Shown here in pieces: positions 16,197 to 24,332 of a DNA stretch of 44,307 bases. Numbering within the stretch: position 1 is the first letter of the stretch; the number at the start of each line of letters is the position of its first letter. Under the pieces are notes generated by a model. That model had not been told where the DNA came from, searched no databases, and saw only the letters and a program-made list of their open reading frames with translations. This DNA is from JBBDYD01 sp040901865. GTDB taxonomy: Bacteria > Bacteroidota > Ignavibacteria > UBA10030. A program made the position numbers and the translations under genes. The DNA lies in NCBI GenBank assembly GCA_040901865.1, contig JBBDYD010000045.1, forward strand, positions 1 through 44,307. The letters run 5' to 3'.

Positions 16197-16850
16197 ATGA
16201 ATAACCTTGCAACCATTCTTGCCGCCGTGGAAACTCTGGGCAACCGACGGGCGGCCCTGGCCACCCTCGTCCACGTGCAGGGCTGTTCCTATCGCAAGCC
16301 TGGAGCCCGGTTCCTGATCCGCGACGATGGCTCAACAGTTGGGGCCATCAGTGGCGGGCGCCTGGAACATGACGTGACCGAAAAGGCACAAAGCGTCATT
16401 GAAGATCAAAAAGCCCTCCTTGCCGTCTTCGACATGACGGGAACGGGCGACGAGCTTTCCGACGTTGGCCACGGAGGGAACGGAGTGCTTTCCGTTTTTC
16501 TGGAGCCATTGACCCCCGCCTCCTCACTCCAGTTCGATCTCATCAGGGATGTCCATGAACGGCGCCTGGATGGAGTTATCGCCACTATTATCCACGTTCA
16601 AGGAGAGTTGAACGTCAAGATCGGATCCCGTCTCCTCCTCTCACCCACGGGAACCGTTCGGGAGACCGTAAAGAATCCCTTTATCGTTGCGGCGATGGCC
16701 GAAGAGGCGGAACGATCCCGCAGTGCCAGCTCTCACACAACAACTCTCCGCTTCACAGAGGGGTCCGTCACCGTGTTTTTTGAAGTTGTTCACCCGCCGT
16801 CCACTCGACGACAAGACAGCGTTCAAGGCTTTTTGGACCCATTGGACTGA
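16197..16850 (+). CDS. xdhC: XdhC/CoxI family protein, lacking the C-terminal Rossmann domain
   Basis: A 217-aa protein with the N-terminal XdhC/CoxI domain: LATLVHVQGCSYRKPGARFLI and GAISGGRLEHDV are the family signatures, the Cys corresponding to the conserved one in this motif. XdhC binds and sulfurates the molybdenum cofactor and delivers it to xanthine-dehydrogenase-type enzymes. Full-length members continue after EVVHPP with a GAG Rossmann domain of about 150 residues; here the frame runs into STRRQDSVQGFLDPLD and stops, and no frame downstream encodes the domain. The following DNA is word repeat. It is therefore probably a 3'-deleted gene, possibly non-functional. A MocA-like gene lies 2.2 kb downstream, but no hydroxylase subunits are present. 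Confidence 0.8.
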   Translation: MNNLATILAAVETLGNRRAALATLVHVQGCSYRKPGARFLIRDDGSTVGAISGGRLEHDVTEKAQSVIEDQKALLAVFDMTGTGDELSDVGHGGNGVLSVFLEPLTPASSLQFDLIRDVHERRLDGVIATIIHVQGELNVKIGSRLLLSPTGTVRETVKNPFIVAAMAEEAERSRSASSHTTTLRFTEGSVTVFFEVVHPPSTRRQDSVQGFLDPLD

Positions 16851-16870
16851 ACATCGAATTTCCCGAGGGG

Positions 16871-16926
16871 TCTGACTTCTGACCTCCCCGACTTCGTCGG
16901 GGCAAGCTGACCTCTGACTTCTGTCT
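16871..16926. repeat. TCTGACTTC word repeat containing hairpin element copy 2
   Basis: TCTGACTTCTGACC and CTGACCTCTGACTTCTG flank a perfect 7-bp stem, CCCCGAC-TTC-GTCGGGG (16886-16902), followed by CAAGC. The words match the repeat at 3032-3078 and the hairpin with its GGGCAAGC end matches the elements at 10587-10632 and 19778-19801. It abuts the broken end of xdhC. Confidence 0.7.
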
Positions 16927-17046
16927 TCTTTCTTCTTTATTCAGTATCCTTCCTTCCTTTGTTGCTGTTTCGCAACTGATTCCGACAAAAAGCGTATGAC
17001 CACAAACAAAACTCACAGTTTCCACCATTCTCCAGGTACACCAGCC

Positions 17047-18933
17047 ATGCACCCACTCGCCACCCTCACAATTTCCATCGTCGGATTCTCCATTGCCAAC
17101 CAGGCCGCCGCTCTTTCACAGGAGCGCGACCGGACCAAAATCCCTGACCAGCATAAATGGGACTTGACCCATATCTATCGGTCTAATGACGGCTGGAAGA
17201 ATGAAAAAGAGGGCGTTGTCGTACGATTTAGCGGCATTGATGTCTATAAGGGCAAACTGGGATCGTCGTCCAAACAAATGCTTGGATGTCTCGACCTGGT
17301 AACGGATATTTCGAAAGAGCTTTCGCGGCTGTTTAGCTACGCCAGCATGTCGTCCGATCAGGATACCAGAGAATCCATGCAGCTCGGCATGGTCCAGGAA
17401 CTTACTCAGATCTATTCGGATTTCAGCGCACGAGCTTCATTCATTGAGCCGGAAATTCTCAAAATCGACCGCAAAACGGTGGACGGTTTCCTGAAAGAAG
17501 AAAAGGGCCTTGCCATCTACCGCCATTATTTGGATGATATCCTTCGGCGCAAAGATCACACAGGCACCGAGGCCGAAGAAAAGATCATCGCCGACGCCAG
17601 TCTGATGGCTGATGCCCCGGGGTCCATCTACAGCATTTTCTCGAATGCGGATTTCCCGGATCCCGAGGTAACCCTCAGTGATGGCAAAACGATCAAGCTT
17701 GACAAGGCCGCTTTCTCCTTGCAACGCGCTTCTAAGAATCGCGAAGACCGAAAGAAAGTGTTTTCGGTGTTCTTTGGGAGAATTCATGAGTACCGGCGAA
17801 CTTTTGGAACCCAGCTGAGCGCCGAAGTGAAGAAAAACATCTTCTACAAAAAGGCGCGGAAATACGAGAGCAGTCTCCATAACGCTCTGGATGGCGGAAA
17901 TATCCCGGTCGCCGTTTATCACAGTCTCGTCTCCAACGTCAACAGGAATCTTGCAACCTTTCATCGCTATCTGAACCTCCGGAAACGCATTCTCGGCCTG
18001 TCCGAACTTCATTATTACGATTTGTATGCCCCACTTCTGGATAACGTCGACCTCGCCTATTCGGTGGAGGAAGCGGAAAAACACATTCTGGCATCGATGG
18101 CCCCTCTTGGCAGGGAGTATCTCGATGTGAGCAAGAAGGCGTTCAGTGAACGATGGATCGATATGTATCCGAATGAAGGAAAGCGTTCAGGCGCTTATTC
18201 AAATGGGTCGGCGTATGATGTACACCCGTACATGCTCATGAACTACAACGGCAAGTATGACGACATGAGCACCCTGACCCATGAATTAGGGCATACGATG
18301 CACAGTTACTTTTCGAACAAGACCCAGCCCTATGCCACCGCCAATTATTCGATTTTTGTCGCTGAGGTTGCCTCCACGTTCAACGAAGCCCTTCTGATTG
18401 ACTATATGCTCAAGCAAATCAAAGATGATAAGACCCGGCTTTCCCTTCTCGGCAACTACCTTGAAGGCATCAAGGGAACCGTCTTTCGGCAGACGCAGTT
18501 TGCGGAATTCGAATTGAAGATCCATGAAACGGCGGAAAAGGGAGAACCACTGACGGGCGACGTGCTCGATGCGCTCTATCAGGATATCACCAGGCGATAC
18601 TACGGTCATGATAAGGGTGTTTGCATTGTGGACGATGAGATAAAATCAGAGTGGGCCTATATCCCCCATTTTTACTACAACTTCTACGTCTATCAGTACG
18701 CGACTTCCTTTACCGCTTCAGCAGCGCTCTCGGAACAGGTGACGAGCGGTGACGGAACCACCCTTCGGCGGTACATGGAATTCCTCTCCTCCGGCGGATC
18801 GGATTATCCGATCAATCTGCTCAAAAAAGCGGGGGTTGACATGACAACGAGTCAACCGTTCGAATTGACCATGAAGAAAATGAACCGGGTCATGGATGAG
18901 ATGGAGAAGATTCTGACCAAGCTGGGGAAATGA
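17047..18933 (+). CDS. pepF: exported oligoendopeptidase F, M3B metallopeptidase
   Basis: A zinc peptidase of about 628 aa. The HELGH zinc motif (residues 412-416, HELGHTMHSYF) is followed by FVAEVASTFNEALL, which carries the third ligand Glu. The order and the C-terminal segment YQYATSFTASAAL match oligoendopeptidase F (M3B). PepF enzymes usually work in the cytoplasm, but this one begins MHPLATLTISIVGFSIANQAAALS, a plausible signal peptide, so it is probably exported to degrade peptides outside the inner membrane. ATG 17047 is preferred over the 16996 ATG since it places the signal peptide at the true N-terminus. No Shine-Dalgarno is seen. Confidence 0.9.
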   Translation: MHPLATLTISIVGFSIANQAAALSQERDRTKIPDQHKWDLTHIYRSNDGWKNEKEGVVVRFSGIDVYKGKLGSSSKQMLGCLDLVTDISKELSRLFSYASMSSDQDTRESMQLGMVQELTQIYSDFSARASFIEPEILKIDRKTVDGFLKEEKGLAIYRHYLDDILRRKDHTGTEAEEKIIADASLMADAPGSIYSIFSNADFPDPEVTLSDGKTIKLDKAAFSLQRASKNREDRKKVFSVFFGRIHEYRRTFGTQLSAEVKKNIFYKKARKYESSLHNALDGGNIPVAVYHSLVSNVNRNLATFHRYLNLRKRILGLSELHYYDLYAPLLDNVDLAYSVEEAEKHILASMAPLGREYLDVSKKAFSERWIDMYPNEGKRSGAYSNGSAYDVHPYMLMNYNGKYDDMSTLTHELGHTMHSYFSNKTQPYATANYSIFVAEVASTFNEALLIDYMLKQIKDDKTRLSLLGNYLEGIKGTVFRQTQFAEFELKIHETAEKGEPLTGDVLDALYQDITRRYYGHDKGVCIVDDEIKSEWAYIPHFYYNFYVYQYATSFTASAALSEQVTSGDGTTLRRYMEFLSSGGSDYPINLLKKAGVDMTTSQPFELTMKKMNRVMDEMEKILTKLGK

Positions 18934-18942
18934 CGGAAACAA

Positions 18943-19024
18943 TTTTCGATTGCCGATTGTCAATTTCCAAATAGGATCGGCTGTAGTAAACACTTGGCAA
19001 TTGAAGATTGGAAATCGGAAATCT
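18943..19024. repeat. GATTG/GGAAATC word spacer before the MocA-like gene
   Basis: The spacer is made of partly complementary words: TTCGATTGCCGATTGTCAATTTCC on the left and GGCAATTGAAGATTGG with AAATCGGAAATC on the right. An in-frame TTG inside it would extend the next gene, but the repeat character makes coding unlikely. Confidence 0.45.
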
Positions 19025-19026
19025 CT

Positions 19027-19611
19027 ATGATGAACCAAGGGTCCATTCATGCCATGATTCTTGCGGCCGGGGAGTCGTTGCGGCTTGGGAGCCCCAAACA
19101 GCTCCTCCTGTATCAGGGAACGACGCTGATCCGGCACCTTGCAAAAACGGCGCTCGATTCAAGGGCACACAAAGTCAGCGTTGTCATCGGGGCAAACGCC
19201 GGGGAAATTGAGGCCGAAGTTTCCCGACTGCCCCTTTCCGTTATTAACAATGCGAAGTGGCAGGAAGGGATATCGTCGTCGATCCGTGCCGCCGTCGCAG
19301 CCCTGGGTTCGGACACCGCGGCAGTACTCTTTCTCCTCAGCGACCAACCGCTCGTCTCCACGCCCATCCTCAATGCGCTGATTGAAGCATTCAGAGAGCA
19401 TCCCGATCGAATTATTGCTTGCGCCTACGCGGATACCGTTGGTGTTCCGGCAATATTTCCAAAGAGCTATTTTCCTGACCTTGCCGCGCTCACAGGTGAC
19501 GCCGGTGCAAAAACTGTCCTCCTCCGAAATTCCGCAACCGTATCCACCATCCCCTTTCCCGACGGCGCCATTGACATCGACTCTCTCTCCGACCTGAAAA
19601 AGTTAAAGTAG
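19027..19611 (+). CDS. MocA-like molybdenum cofactor nucleotidyltransferase
   Basis: A 194-aa GT-A fold nucleotidyltransferase. The loop MILAAGESLRLGSPKQLL carries the LAAGxSxRxGxxK signature with the lysine that holds the cofactor phosphate, and LLSDQPLVS contains the metal-binding Asp. MocA/MobA-like enzymes attach CMP or GMP to molybdopterin; the form with SPKQLL is the MocA type that makes the cytosine dinucleotide used by xanthine-dehydrogenase-like enzymes. Its nearest relevant partner is the truncated xdhC upstream, with the peptidase gene between. ATG 19027 or 19030 is used, after the repeat words end. Confidence in the substrate is moderate. Confidence 0.85.
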   Translation: MMNQGSIHAMILAAGESLRLGSPKQLLLYQGTTLIRHLAKTALDSRAHKVSVVIGANAGEIEAEVSRLPLSVINNAKWQEGISSSIRAAVAALGSDTAAVLFLLSDQPLVSTPILNALIEAFREHPDRIIACAYADTVGVPAIFPKSYFPDLAALTGDAGAKTVLLRNSATVSTIPFPDGAIDIDSLSDLKKLK

Positions 19612-19617
19612 TATCTA

Positions 19618-19862
19618 TTCTCTTCCCATCTCCCATTTNNNNNNNNNNNNNNNNNNNNNNNNNNNNNNNNNNNNNNNNNNNNNNNNNNNNNNNNNNNNNN
19701 NNNNNNNNNNNNNNNNNNNNNNNNNNNNNNNNNNNNNNCCATCTTCCATCTTCCATCTTCCATCTCCCATTTTCCATCCCTTCGCTCCGCTCAGGGCAAG
19801 CTTCCATTTCCCATCTCCCATCTTCCATCTTCCATCCCTTCCCCCCTCATCCACCGACTCCA
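19618..19862. repeat. CCATCTTCC word repeat with hairpin element copy 3 and assembly gap
   Basis: Both sides of the N gap consist of CCATCTTCC, CCATTTTCC and CCATCTCCC words. On the right side the sequence CCCTTCGCTCCGCTCAGGGCAAGC is split here as CCCTTCG, CTCCG and CTCAGGGCAAGC (19778-19801), the third copy of the hairpin element. The same words reappear at 25943-25996 and 28524-28567. The repeat probably caused the assembly gap. Confidence 0.8.
19639..19738. other. 100-base N gap
   Basis: Exactly 100 undefined bases, the conventional size for a scaffold gap of unknown length. The true distance between the MocA-like gene and the membrane-protein pair is therefore unknown, and joining across it rests on scaffolding only. 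Confidence 0.98.
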
Positions 19863-19940
19863 TCCCCCCATTCACCGAATTGTCTCTGACATTTTGATTC
19901 TTCCGCCGTATCGTTAAGGAGTTTCATAAGGAGCACTACT

Positions 19941-20306
19941 ATGACATACGCAGGCGGTCTTCATGATACGTCGAAATTCCTCTGGGGCGGTCTCTTGCTC
20001 ATCATCGGCACCGCGTTGCTTCTCGATAATCTTGACGTTCTCGACATCGGGAACCTCTGGGACCACTGGCCCTTTATCGTGGTTGCAATTGGGATCGGCA
20101 AGTTTCTTGACGCCGGGAATGCGAAGGACCGGGGTGACGGAGTGTGGTGGGTCTTCATCGGCCTCTGGCTTTATGTTTCAGTCTTTCACCTCTTTGGACT
20201 CGGATTCAACACCTCATGGCCTTTGCTGTTGGTCGGAATCGGCGCTTCCATGATTTGGAAATCGCTTACCAAAAGCCGCACGTTGACAAAAGGAGTATTG
20301 TCATGA
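19941..20306 (+). CDS. LiaI/LiaF-like four-TM membrane protein
   Basis: A 121-aa protein with four hydrophobic segments arranged as two repeats of the LiaI/LiaF TM unit: FLWGGLLLIIGTALLLDNLDVLD, HWPFIVVAIGIGKFL and a second pair containing WPLLLVGIGASMIW. The words GGxLLIIGxxLLLDNL and WPxxxVxxGIG are the family hallmark. It is translationally coupled to the LiaF-like gene by an ATGA overlap, and a histidine kinase and response regulator follow. By analogy to Lia and related cell-envelope stress systems it may sense or dampen envelope stress, but this analogy is inference. AAGGAG lies before the ATG. Confidence 0.82.
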   Translation: MTYAGGLHDTSKFLWGGLLLIIGTALLLDNLDVLDIGNLWDHWPFIVVAIGIGKFLDAGNAKDRGDGVWWVFIGLWLYVSVFHLFGLGFNTSWPLLLVGIGASMIWKSLTKSRTLTKGVLS

Positions 20307-20998
20307 ATTCAATCCCCCGATTTTCTGCACAATTCGTTTTCGGACTGGGAATCATCGCCATCGGCGTTCTTTTTACGCTCGATAACCTGGACGTCATCTA
20401 CGCACGCGACTATTTGCGCTATTGGCCTGCCATTCTCGTTCTTGTCGGAGTTATTCAGCTCGCCCAACCGCGCGGGACACCCGGGAAACTGATGGGCGGG
20501 ATTTTACTTACCGCGGGCGGACTGATGCTTCTTGACCGTTTTGACCTCATCGATTTCAGTGTCTGGGACCTCTGGCCCGTCTTTATTATCATCCTCGGCA
20601 TCAGCCTCCTTCGCGGGGCCCGCGGCCGGTCAATGAACTGGGGATCACAGGCTGAGGCAGATTCGGACTCAGTTGTACGCGGAATGGCAATCCTGGGAGG
20701 ATTTTCACGGAAAAACAGCTCCAAGGAATTCCTCGGCGGAGAACTTACGGCTGTTATGGGCGGATGTGAGCTCGATCTCAGAAATGCATCGATCAAGGGT
20801 GAGGAAGCCACAATCGAAATCTTCGCCTTCTGGGGCGGTGTGGTGATCAGGATTCCTGAGGACTGGACCATGGTCGTGAAAATCGTTCCGATCATGGGAG
20901 GGGTTGAAGACTCCAGCGTCCCGCCAAAGAGCGGCCCTGTCAAGAGGCTTGTCATTACAGGGTTTGCGGTTATGGGCGGCGCCGAAATCAAGAACTGA
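20303..20998 (+). CDS. LiaF-like cell-envelope stress protein
   Basis: A 231-aa protein. The N-terminal half has four TM segments of the LiaF TM type (FGLGIIAIGVLFTLDNLDV, YWPAILVLVGVIQL, GGILLTAGGLMLLDRFDL, LWPVFIIILGISLL). The C-terminal half is a soluble beta-rich domain (about 130-230) with repeats of AILGGFSRKN, AVMGGCELDLRNA, FWGGVVIRIPEDW and PIMGGVEDSS, matching the cell-wall-active-antibiotic-response domain of LiaF. In Firmicutes LiaF inhibits a histidine kinase; here a LytS-type kinase follows at once, suggesting a comparable module. ATG 20303 overlaps the previous stop and has AAGGAG upstream. Confidence 0.87.
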   Translation: MNSIPRFSAQFVFGLGIIAIGVLFTLDNLDVIYARDYLRYWPAILVLVGVIQLAQPRGTPGKLMGGILLTAGGLMLLDRFDLIDFSVWDLWPVFIIILGISLLRGARGRSMNWGSQAEADSDSVVRGMAILGGFSRKNSSKEFLGGELTAVMGGCELDLRNASIKGEEATIEIFAFWGGVVIRIPEDWTMVVKIVPIMGGVEDSSVPPKSGPVKRLVITGFAVMGGAEIKN

Positions 20999-20999
20999 C

Positions 21000-22100
21000 A
21001 TGCACCCGATCCTTTCGGAACGCCGGATCTTCCTTCTCTATATCTCCGCCTGGCTGGTGGCAGGCGGACTCCTGGCTGCGCTGCTGAACACGACCGGTAT
21101 GCCGATCGTCGGGGCTGTTGTCCTTGCCGTGCCCATGACCCTCGTTTTATCATTCATGTGTCTCGCCTCGTACTACCTTTGCCGGACATTTCCTCTGCGG
21201 CGGGTAACCATCGTGCGACTTCTCGTGATCCATAGTGTCGCTGCGGCATTGACAAGCTCCGTCTGGATATCCCTCGGAAAATCATGGGTTTCCTTTGTTG
21301 CAGAGATTTCCCTGATTGGCCCCATCGCGGAACACTTCACACTGCAGATTCCCCTCCTGTTCACCGTCGGGGCCACATTGTTTCTCCTCTCCGCTGCCAT
21401 CCATTATGCGATTATCGCGTTCGGGGAATCACGTGAAGCGGAGCGGAATGCCATGGAGCTCAGGCTCCTGGCGCAGGAAGCCGAGCTGAAGGCACTGCGT
21501 TCTCAGATTAATCCCCATTTCCTCTTTAACAGTCTGAACTCGATCAGCGCTTTGACGACCCATGATCCCGCCGGGGCACGAACGATGACCCTCAAACTTG
21601 CGGACTTTCTCAGGAAAACAATCTCAGTGGGCTCGCGTCGGCAGGTGACTTTTCAGGAGGAACTCGAACTTACACGCGGATTTCTGACCATTGAACAAAT
21701 TCGGTTCGGATCCCGTCTCAAGCTCGATGAGTCGGTCGCATCGGACACTCTGGACTGCATCGTGCCCCCCCTGATTCTTCAACCTCTCGTGGAGAACGCC
21801 ATCGGACACGGGATCGGCCACCTTGTGGATGGCGGGACCATCACCGTCGCCGCGGAACGAACAGGGACACGATTGAAAATCTCCATTCGGAATCCCATTG
21901 ATCCGGAGCGAGAACCCCGCAAGGGTCACGGAATAGGGCTGCAAAATGTCCGGAACAGGTTGGAAGCACTTTATCAGAATGAGGCATCCCTCGAAACTAG
22001 ATCACATGCGGTATTTTTTGAGGCGGAAATTATTCTTCCTGTCACCACTGATACAGGCAGTCAGGTAAACCATCCTGAACTTCAGGTGCATGAGCATTGA
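21000..22100 (+). CDS. LytS/YehU-type sensor histidine kinase
   Basis: A 366-aa membrane kinase. Four TM helices (about residues 10-30, 35-60, 68-92 and 115-140) are followed by a short coiled coil (REAERNAMELRLLAQEAELKALRSQ) and the His_kinase domain with phospho-acceptor His173 in INPHFLFNSLNSI. The ATPase part has VENAIGHGI and a GHGIGLQNVRNRL G-box. There is no extracytoplasmic sensor domain. ATG 21000 lies one base after the LiaF-like stop, so the kinase is co-expressed with that gene. Its partner is the LytTR regulator at 22134. The input is probably sensed in the membrane, possibly through the LiaF-like protein. Confidence 0.92.
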   Translation: MHPILSERRIFLLYISAWLVAGGLLAALLNTTGMPIVGAVVLAVPMTLVLSFMCLASYYLCRTFPLRRVTIVRLLVIHSVAAALTSSVWISLGKSWVSFVAEISLIGPIAEHFTLQIPLLFTVGATLFLLSAAIHYAIIAFGESREAERNAMELRLLAQEAELKALRSQINPHFLFNSLNSISALTTHDPAGARTMTLKLADFLRKTISVGSRRQVTFQEELELTRGFLTIEQIRFGSRLKLDESVASDTLDCIVPPLILQPLVENAIGHGIGHLVDGGTITVAAERTGTRLKISIRNPIDPEREPRKGHGIGLQNVRNRLEALYQNEASLETRSHAVFFEAEIILPVTTDTGSQVNHPELQVHEH

Positions 22101-22133
22101 GACTCTCCCGAACTTGCCTTACATTAACGGGTG

Positions 22134-22886
22134 ATGAATTCCGCCCACCCCAGGATTCGCACGTTAATTGTCGACGATGAATCTCTCGCACGATCAGTCG
22201 TGCGCGAACATCTGCTTCCGCATACCGACATTGACATCCTTGCCGAATGCGCGAACGGCTTTGAAGCAGTCAAGGCCCTCGCAGAGTTGAAACCCGACCT
22301 GTTGTTCCTCGACATCCAGATGCCCAAACTGAACGGCTTTGAAGTTTTGGAGGTCTCCGATCACACTCCGGCGGTAGTTTTTGTGACGGCCTACGATCAA
22401 TTTGCCCTCGAGGCGTTTGAGGTGCATGCGGTCGACTATCTTTTGAAACCGTTCAGCAAGGAACGGTTCGAAGAGGCGCTTTTGCGGGCCAGACAACGAA
22501 TCGGGGGGAAAATGCCGAACCCGGTTTCCCACGTTCTTGAGGAGGTGAGAAACAAGTCCAAACCTCTCGAACGCGTTCTGATCAAAGAGGGATCTTCCGT
22601 TCGCGTAATACCTTGTGATTCAATTGATTATGTCGAGGGACAGGACGACTATGCCGCAATCCGGTCCGGAGGGAAAACACATCTGAAGCATCAGCGATTG
22701 GCGGACCTTGAGGCCCTCCTCGATCAGACCACCTTCGTTCGTATACACCGATCGTATATTCTGAACATCAGCCGTTTAGCGAAACTCGAGCCCTACGCCA
22801 AGGACAGCAAAATGGCTGTTTTGAAGGATGGCACACAATTGCCTGTGAGTAAATCAGGGTATGAGAAGCTGAAGAAGCTCCTTTGA
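22134..22886 (+). CDS. LytTR-family response regulator
   Basis: A 250-aa regulator. The receiver domain (about residues 8-120) has the acidic pair DDE, the phospho-acceptor Asp60 in LLFLDIQMPKLNG, Thr in FVTAYDQFAL and Lys in YLLKPFSKERF. The C-terminal LytTR DNA-binding domain (about 145-250) has DSIDYVEGQDDYAAI and FVRIHRSYILNIS. LytTR proteins bind direct repeats through beta strands. GTG 22131 is an alternative start one codon earlier. It follows the kinase by about 30 nt. The likely targets include its own cluster, but I could not pick out a convincing binding repeat. Confidence 0.93.
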   Translation: MNSAHPRIRTLIVDDESLARSVVREHLLPHTDIDILAECANGFEAVKALAELKPDLLFLDIQMPKLNGFEVLEVSDHTPAVVFVTAYDQFALEAFEVHAVDYLLKPFSKERFEEALLRARQRIGGKMPNPVSHVLEEVRNKSKPLERVLIKEGSSVRVIPCDSIDYVEGQDDYAAIRSGGKTHLKHQRLADLEALLDQTTFVRIHRSYILNISRLAKLEPYAKDSKMAVLKDGTQLPVSKSGYEKLKKLL

Positions 22887-22926
22887 GAAACACGGATGGA
22901 ATAGTGGAAATCTGCCGGGAACCAGA

Positions 22927-22986
22927 GGATTGGAATGATGGAATGTTAGCCTGCTTTTCCATTATTCCATTGTTCCAATATTCCAT
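22927..22986. repeat. TTCCAT word hairpin
   Basis: ATTGGAATGATGGAAT (22929-22944) and ATTCCATTGTTCCAAT (22964-22979) are complementary at 14 of 16 positions, with further TTCCAT words around. It may act as a terminator-like structure for the regulator gene, though there is no T tract. Confidence 0.5.
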
Positions 22987-23015
22987 CAGCCGCCAAACGA
23001 AGGTCCCACAGATCA

Positions 23016-23927
23016 ATGACTGAACACACTCTCCTCTCGTACGGCGGATGGGAACGATGCCTGCGGATATCAAACGGCGTGATGGAACTTGTTGTCACGC
23101 TCGACGTCGGGCCGCGGATCATCCGGTGCGGATTCAAAAACGACAGGAATCATTTTGTTGAGTACCCGGAACAGCTCGGAAGAACCGGTGATGCCGAGTA
23201 TCACAGCTACGGCGGACATCGGCTCTGGATTGCTCCTGAAGAGCGGCCACGGACGTACTATCCTGACAACAATCCCGTCGATTGGAAGCAAAGCGGAGAA
23301 TGGTATCACATTCGGCCTCCTGCGGAAACGATCGGGTTTCAGAAGGAACTCAGCATCCGGCTCGATCCTGAAAAACCGATTGCATGCATTCAGCATCGGA
23401 TCACCAATCTCGCAAACGAGCCACGGCGGATTTCTGCCTGGTCACTCAGCGTCATGGCCGCCGGCGGAACGGCCGTCATTCCGCACGAGCCGTTTCAGGC
23501 GCATTCCGAGCAACTGCTACCCGCTCGCCTCCTCGTACTTTGGTCGTACACAGACATGGCCGATCGCCGATGGAAGTGGGGAAAGACGCTCATCTCGCTC
23601 AGTCAGGATCCGAATGCCGCAAGCCCCCAGAAAATCGGGGCGTTCAATACAATCGGGTGGGCCGCTTATCTCAATGGGAATCAACTGTTTCTCAAACATT
23701 TTGCAGCCGACCCAACAGGGCAGTATCCTGATTTTGGATGTAATTGCGAGTTCTTCACCAACAGCAGAATGCTGGAGCTCGAGAGCCTCAGTCCGCTTAA
23801 AACCCTGGCTCAGGGAGAATCCATAATGCATGAAGAGCATTGGTTGTTGGCCAGGGATGTTAAGCCTGAAGCTTCCGAAGAATCGCTCCGCTCAAACCTC
23901 GAATCCCTCATCAGCTCATTTTCGTAA
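23016..23927 (+). CDS. DUF4380-like/galactose-mutarotase-fold protein
   Basis: A 303-aa protein of the beta-sandwich type seen in aldose epimerase-like proteins. It starts SYGGWERCLRISNGVMELVVTLDVGPRII, has a central GGHRLWIAPEE, and ends FTNSRMLELESLSPLKTLAQGESIMHEEHW, given here in parts: FTNSRMLELESLSP and LAQGESIMHEEHW. These segments fit DUF4380 proteins. No signal peptide is present. A role in carbohydrate binding or conversion is possible but not shown. It is followed 11 bp later by the ybjQ-like gene, with which it probably shares a transcript. Start ATG 23016 has no clear ribosome site. Confidence 0.7.
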   Translation: MTEHTLLSYGGWERCLRISNGVMELVVTLDVGPRIIRCGFKNDRNHFVEYPEQLGRTGDAEYHSYGGHRLWIAPEERPRTYYPDNNPVDWKQSGEWYHIRPPAETIGFQKELSIRLDPEKPIACIQHRITNLANEPRRISAWSLSVMAAGGTAVIPHEPFQAHSEQLLPARLLVLWSYTDMADRRWKWGKTLISLSQDPNAASPQKIGAFNTIGWAAYLNGNQLFLKHFAADPTGQYPDFGCNCEFFTNSRMLELESLSPLKTLAQGESIMHEEHWLLARDVKPEASEESLRSNLESLISSFS

Positions 23928-23938
23928 GGAGTACTGCA

Positions 23939-24259
23939 ATGCTCATCAGCACAACACCAACCCTTCAAAACAAGAACATCAAACGCTACCTCGGCGTTGT
24001 CACGGGCGAAGCCATTCTCGGCGCAAACATTTTCAAGGATTTCTTCGCGGGGATCCGCGACATTGTGGGCGGGAGGTCCGCCGCGTACGAGAAGGAACTC
24101 CGCCGCGCCAAGGAAATCGCCATGACGGAAATGCAGCAAGAAGCAAAACGCCTGGGCGCCAATGCAGTCATCGGCATCGATCTCGATTATGAGACGATCG
24201 GCAACAGCATGCTGATGGTCAGCGCCAGTGGAACTGCAGTCGAGGTGGAGGGAGAGTAG
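23939..24259 (+). CDS. YbjQ-family (UPF0145) protein
   Basis: A 106-aa member of the YbjQ family, sometimes called a heavy-metal-binding domain family and known to form pentamers. The typical run is YLGVVTGEAILGANIFKD, then GGRSAAYEKELRRA and LGANAVIGIDLDYE, ending with MVSASGTAV. The length is normal for the family. AAGGAG lies 6 nt before the ATG. No clear biochemical role is established for the family. Confidence 0.93.
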   Translation: MLISTTPTLQNKNIKRYLGVVTGEAILGANIFKDFFAGIRDIVGGRSAAYEKELRRAKEIAMTEMQQEAKRLGANAVIGIDLDYETIGNSMLMVSASGTAVEVEGE

Positions 24260-24332
24260 AGTTGATGGGGGGATGAAAGATGTATTGATGTGGCCATGTG
24301 TTCATGTAATCATCCAAGAATGGGGGGTGTAT

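Noticed and set aside
20455..21153. 232-codon minus-strand frame opposite the LiaF-like and kinase genes
   Set aside because: Ser/Arg/Pro-rich shadow of conserved genes on the other strand.
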